From Halorubrum coriense DSM 10284 (GTDB taxonomy: Archaea; Halobacteriota; Halobacteria; Halobacteriales; Haloferacaceae), in contig NZ_AOJL01000013.1 of assembly GCF_000337035.1 (NCBI RefSeq), forward strand, positions 18,024 to 82,023: 64,000 nucleotides of DNA, in the 5' to 3' direction. A model generated the notes under the pieces. It was given only the letters and a program-made list of their open reading frames with translations. It had not been told where the DNA came from and did not search any database. This document shows, in pieces, positions 62,460 through 64,000 of this stretch. The translations under genes and the position numbers were made by a program. How positions within the stretch are numbered: the stretch's first letter is position 1; the number at the start of each line of letters is the position of its first letter.

Positions 62460-63593
62460 TCACACTCGACTCCGCCGGCGTCGTGTTCGCTGTCGCCCAA
62501 ACCCAAAGGCTGCGCCGATGAGTGTTGTAGTCGTTCCGATAACCAACAGGTTGAACGCCGCGATCGCGACAAGGGGGTGAATCGCGTGAAGCCGAGTAAT
62601 GACTGTTGCTGGCGCAATGAGGAAATAGCGATGTTCAGACACGGTTACCACCGCTTGTTCTTCTGGTGGAGGCGCTGTGACGGTTACAGTCGTGGTTGCT
62701 GACTGACCACGAGGCACAACCAACTCGTTACGGCTGAGCGCTCCATCTGGGTATGTCGTCTCAAGCAGTACGAGCATCGTTACAAGCCCACCGTTTTCGG
62801 CAGTGAGGCTGGTGTCGACAGGCTCACCCGCCGCTGTGCCAGCGGGCAGATCATCGCCATCGACGACGATCTGATGGGTGCCCGTTGGTGCGAGCATCGC
62901 CGCATTTGCCGGGACGAGAATCAAAAACGCAAGCGCAAGTGCGACCCACCGGCCGTCAATACCCTGATCGTCAACCCGAGACCGACTGCGAGTCCGATCA
63001 CGTGTGTGTGGCGTGCGAAGGTCATCGGCGAACACAGCTAACAGCAACACCAAACCGATCGCGATAAACAGTCCACTGAGACCTTCTGAATCAACTACAG
63101 TTTCGATTCCAAGTGCTCCGGTTAGTGTTGTTTGGAGGCGTGACGCGGTCTCTCGTACCAGTTCAATACCAGCACCAAGCTGTGGGATGCGGACGACCTG
63201 CCCGTTCACTTGAAGTGCGGTTGCGACGATTCGGCCATCCGTTACAACTGGTTCATCGCCGTCTTGGTCTGGAAATGGGTTGTTGTCCCCTTGGGTGAGA
63301 TAGCCGGCGTCTGTCTCGCCGACGACTCGATGGGTTGTGAGCCCACCTCCCTGTAGCTCAACGGCTTCAAACACGACAACATCCCCAGTGTCAATGTCAT
63401 TGCCTAGCCCCGCTGGAACCGCCACAAACCCATCGCCCGCCTCCAGTGTGGGCGCCATGCTCTCTGACGTGACGAACCCTAGCAAGACCGGCTGGCCAGT
63501 GAGCTGTCCCACAACAAGCGTGATAACTGCGATAACCGCGAGCACAGTGAGGATATCTGTCGCGGCTCGCCGCAGCATACACTTTTTTCCCAT
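62460..63593 (-). CDS. Signal peptidase I, archaeal S-H-D type, with C-terminal extension
   Basis: A 377-residue membrane protein. The first helix is ILTVLAVIAVITLVVGQLTG. The catalytic Ser is in TSESMAPTL, the His in LTTHRVVGE and the Asp in LTQGDNNPFPD, as in ER-type signal peptidases with His replacing Lys. Past residue 170 there is a second helix, a beta-rich domain of about 100 residues (GTHQIVVDGDDLPAGT to VTVSEHRYF) flanked by helices, and an Arg-rich tail. A longer start upstream (63680) is not protein-like. Probable processing enzyme for the DUF1102 proteins. Confidence 0.88.
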   Translation of the reverse strand: MGKKCMLRRAATDILTVLAVIAVITLVVGQLTGQPVLLGFVTSESMAPTLEAGDGFVAVPAGLGNDIDTGDVVVFEAVELQGGGLTTHRVVGETDAGYLTQGDNNPFPDQDGDEPVVTDGRIVATALQVNGQVVRIPQLGAGIELVRETASRLQTTLTGALGIETVVDSEGLSGLFIAIGLVLLLAVFADDLRTPHTRDRTRSRSRVDDQGIDGRWVALALAFLILVPANAAMLAPTGTHQIVVDGDDLPAGTAAGEPVDTSLTAENGGLVTMLVLLETTYPDGALSRNELVVPRGQSATTTVTVTAPPPEEQAVVTVSEHRYFLIAPATVITRLHAIHPLVAIAAFNLLVIGTTTTLIGAAFGFGRQRTRRRRSRV

Positions 63594-63724
63594 TGTCTGT
63601 TCTTCAACGTGGCGTTTTGTCCGACGTCGACCTGTATCGGCTATATTAATATCAAAAGATATACCATATCTATAATACATAGTGGGTCAGCATTTATGAT
63701 GGATGAGTGAAACAACAATAGATT

Positions 63725-63874
63725 GTGGAACAGCCCATCCCATCAACGTGCCCTGGGTGTGGTACCCTCCAGATCAACATTGTAGAAGTACCGCCGCGAA
63801 GCCACGAACACGGTGACCAATGGATCACCCGCATTGATTGTCCGTCGTGTGCGTACACTGACGACTTCGTGTAG
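63725..63874 (+). CDS. 49-residue zinc-ribbon protein (CPxCG type)
   Basis: From GTG 63725 the frame reads VEQPIPSTCPGCGTLQINIV and then EVPPRSHEHGDQWITRIDCPSCAYTDDFV. The two motifs CPGCG and CPSC are 30 residues apart and can bind one zinc. Small CPxCG proteins are frequent in haloarchaea and often regulatory. No ATG is available in frame; the GTG is the first usable start after an in-frame stop. Divergent from the signal peptidase gene. Confidence 0.6.
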   Translation: MEQPIPSTCPGCGTLQINIVEVPPRSHEHGDQWITRIDCPSCAYTDDFV

Positions 63875-63925
63875 CATCACCTCATATCAACAAAACTACC
63901 TTTTTGGGTCACTACCTGAATCAAG

Positions 63926-64000
63926 GAGAGAGTCCCGGCCTTTAGCCCGGGCGTGAATCCGACACTCCACTTCACAACCACGTTCGACGCTTACTCCAGG
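63926..64000 (+). mobile_element. Left end of another TnpB-type element, cut by window edge
   Basis: GAGAGAGTCCCGGCC, loop TTTA, GCCCGGG, then GCGTGAATCCGAC matches the left end of the mini-element at 54780-54816 almost base for base. The same GTGAAnCCGAC follows the hairpin. It indicates a third member of this element family; whether it carries a gene lies beyond 64000. Confidence 0.7.

Overview
The window is chromosomal DNA of a haloarchaeon, most likely Halorubrum or a close relative. The proteins are very acidic, the codons are strongly GC-biased, and many starts are GTG or overlap the preceding stop. The gene set is typical of the class: CdrS/FtsZ2, the RLI ABC ATPase, NcsA, archaeal-type signal peptidase, Tat-exported lipoproteins and several haloarchaea-only families. 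The Halorubrum suggestion rests on overall look and on a GC-rich intergenic repeat I recall from that genus. No rRNA, tRNA or CRISPR array was recognised.

Positions 1-53,100 are a GC-rich core. In order they hold: a methyltransferase fragment; a 2-hydroxyacid dehydrogenase; an EMC6-like protein with RLI; a creatininase-family hydrolase; Sua5; a redoxin/glutaredoxin pair; a CNNM/CorC protein; a preQ0-type transporter with a ribbon-helix-helix partner; the bioYMN biotin transporter behind a BirA-type operator; a membrane HdrD-like Fe-S protein; pstSCAB; a Na+/Ca2+ antiporter; the methylmalonyl-CoA mutase B12 subunit with MeaB; and NcsA. At 29-36.5 kb is a cell-division and chromosome block: ftsZ2-cdrS, a candidate cdrL, a coiled-coil protein, smc and scpA. 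Then come MTA phosphorylase, a YeiH-type transporter with a tiny coupled protein, two HD-domain phosphohydrolases, a phosphoribosyltransferase, a four-gene DUF58/DUF4129 membrane cluster, a histidine kinase, purL, and an orphan ABC ATPase behind a DtxR-type palindrome.

From about 52.6 kb the window becomes a mobile, accessory region. A PIN-toxin/UPF0175-antitoxin locus has been hit twice: a TnpB-only IS200/IS605-type element splits the antitoxin gene, and a short TnpB-derived non-autonomous element lies directly upstream of it. From about 55.2 kb base composition falls clearly. This stretch carries a cluster of secreted DUF1102-type proteins, membrane proteins, an HTH membrane protein and a dedicated S-H-D signal peptidase. 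By layout it resembles bacterial TasA/SipW fibre operons. A second tnpB, lacking the usual RuvC-II glutamate, sits inside this cluster, and the left end of another related element begins at the window edge.

The items most worth follow-up are the DUF1102/signal-peptidase cluster, the doubly disrupted toxin-antitoxin locus with its omega-RNA-like mini-element, and the repeated GTAAGAC sites at the cdrS-ftsZ2 promoter. Domain names come from reading the sequence and from memory of the families. No search was run.
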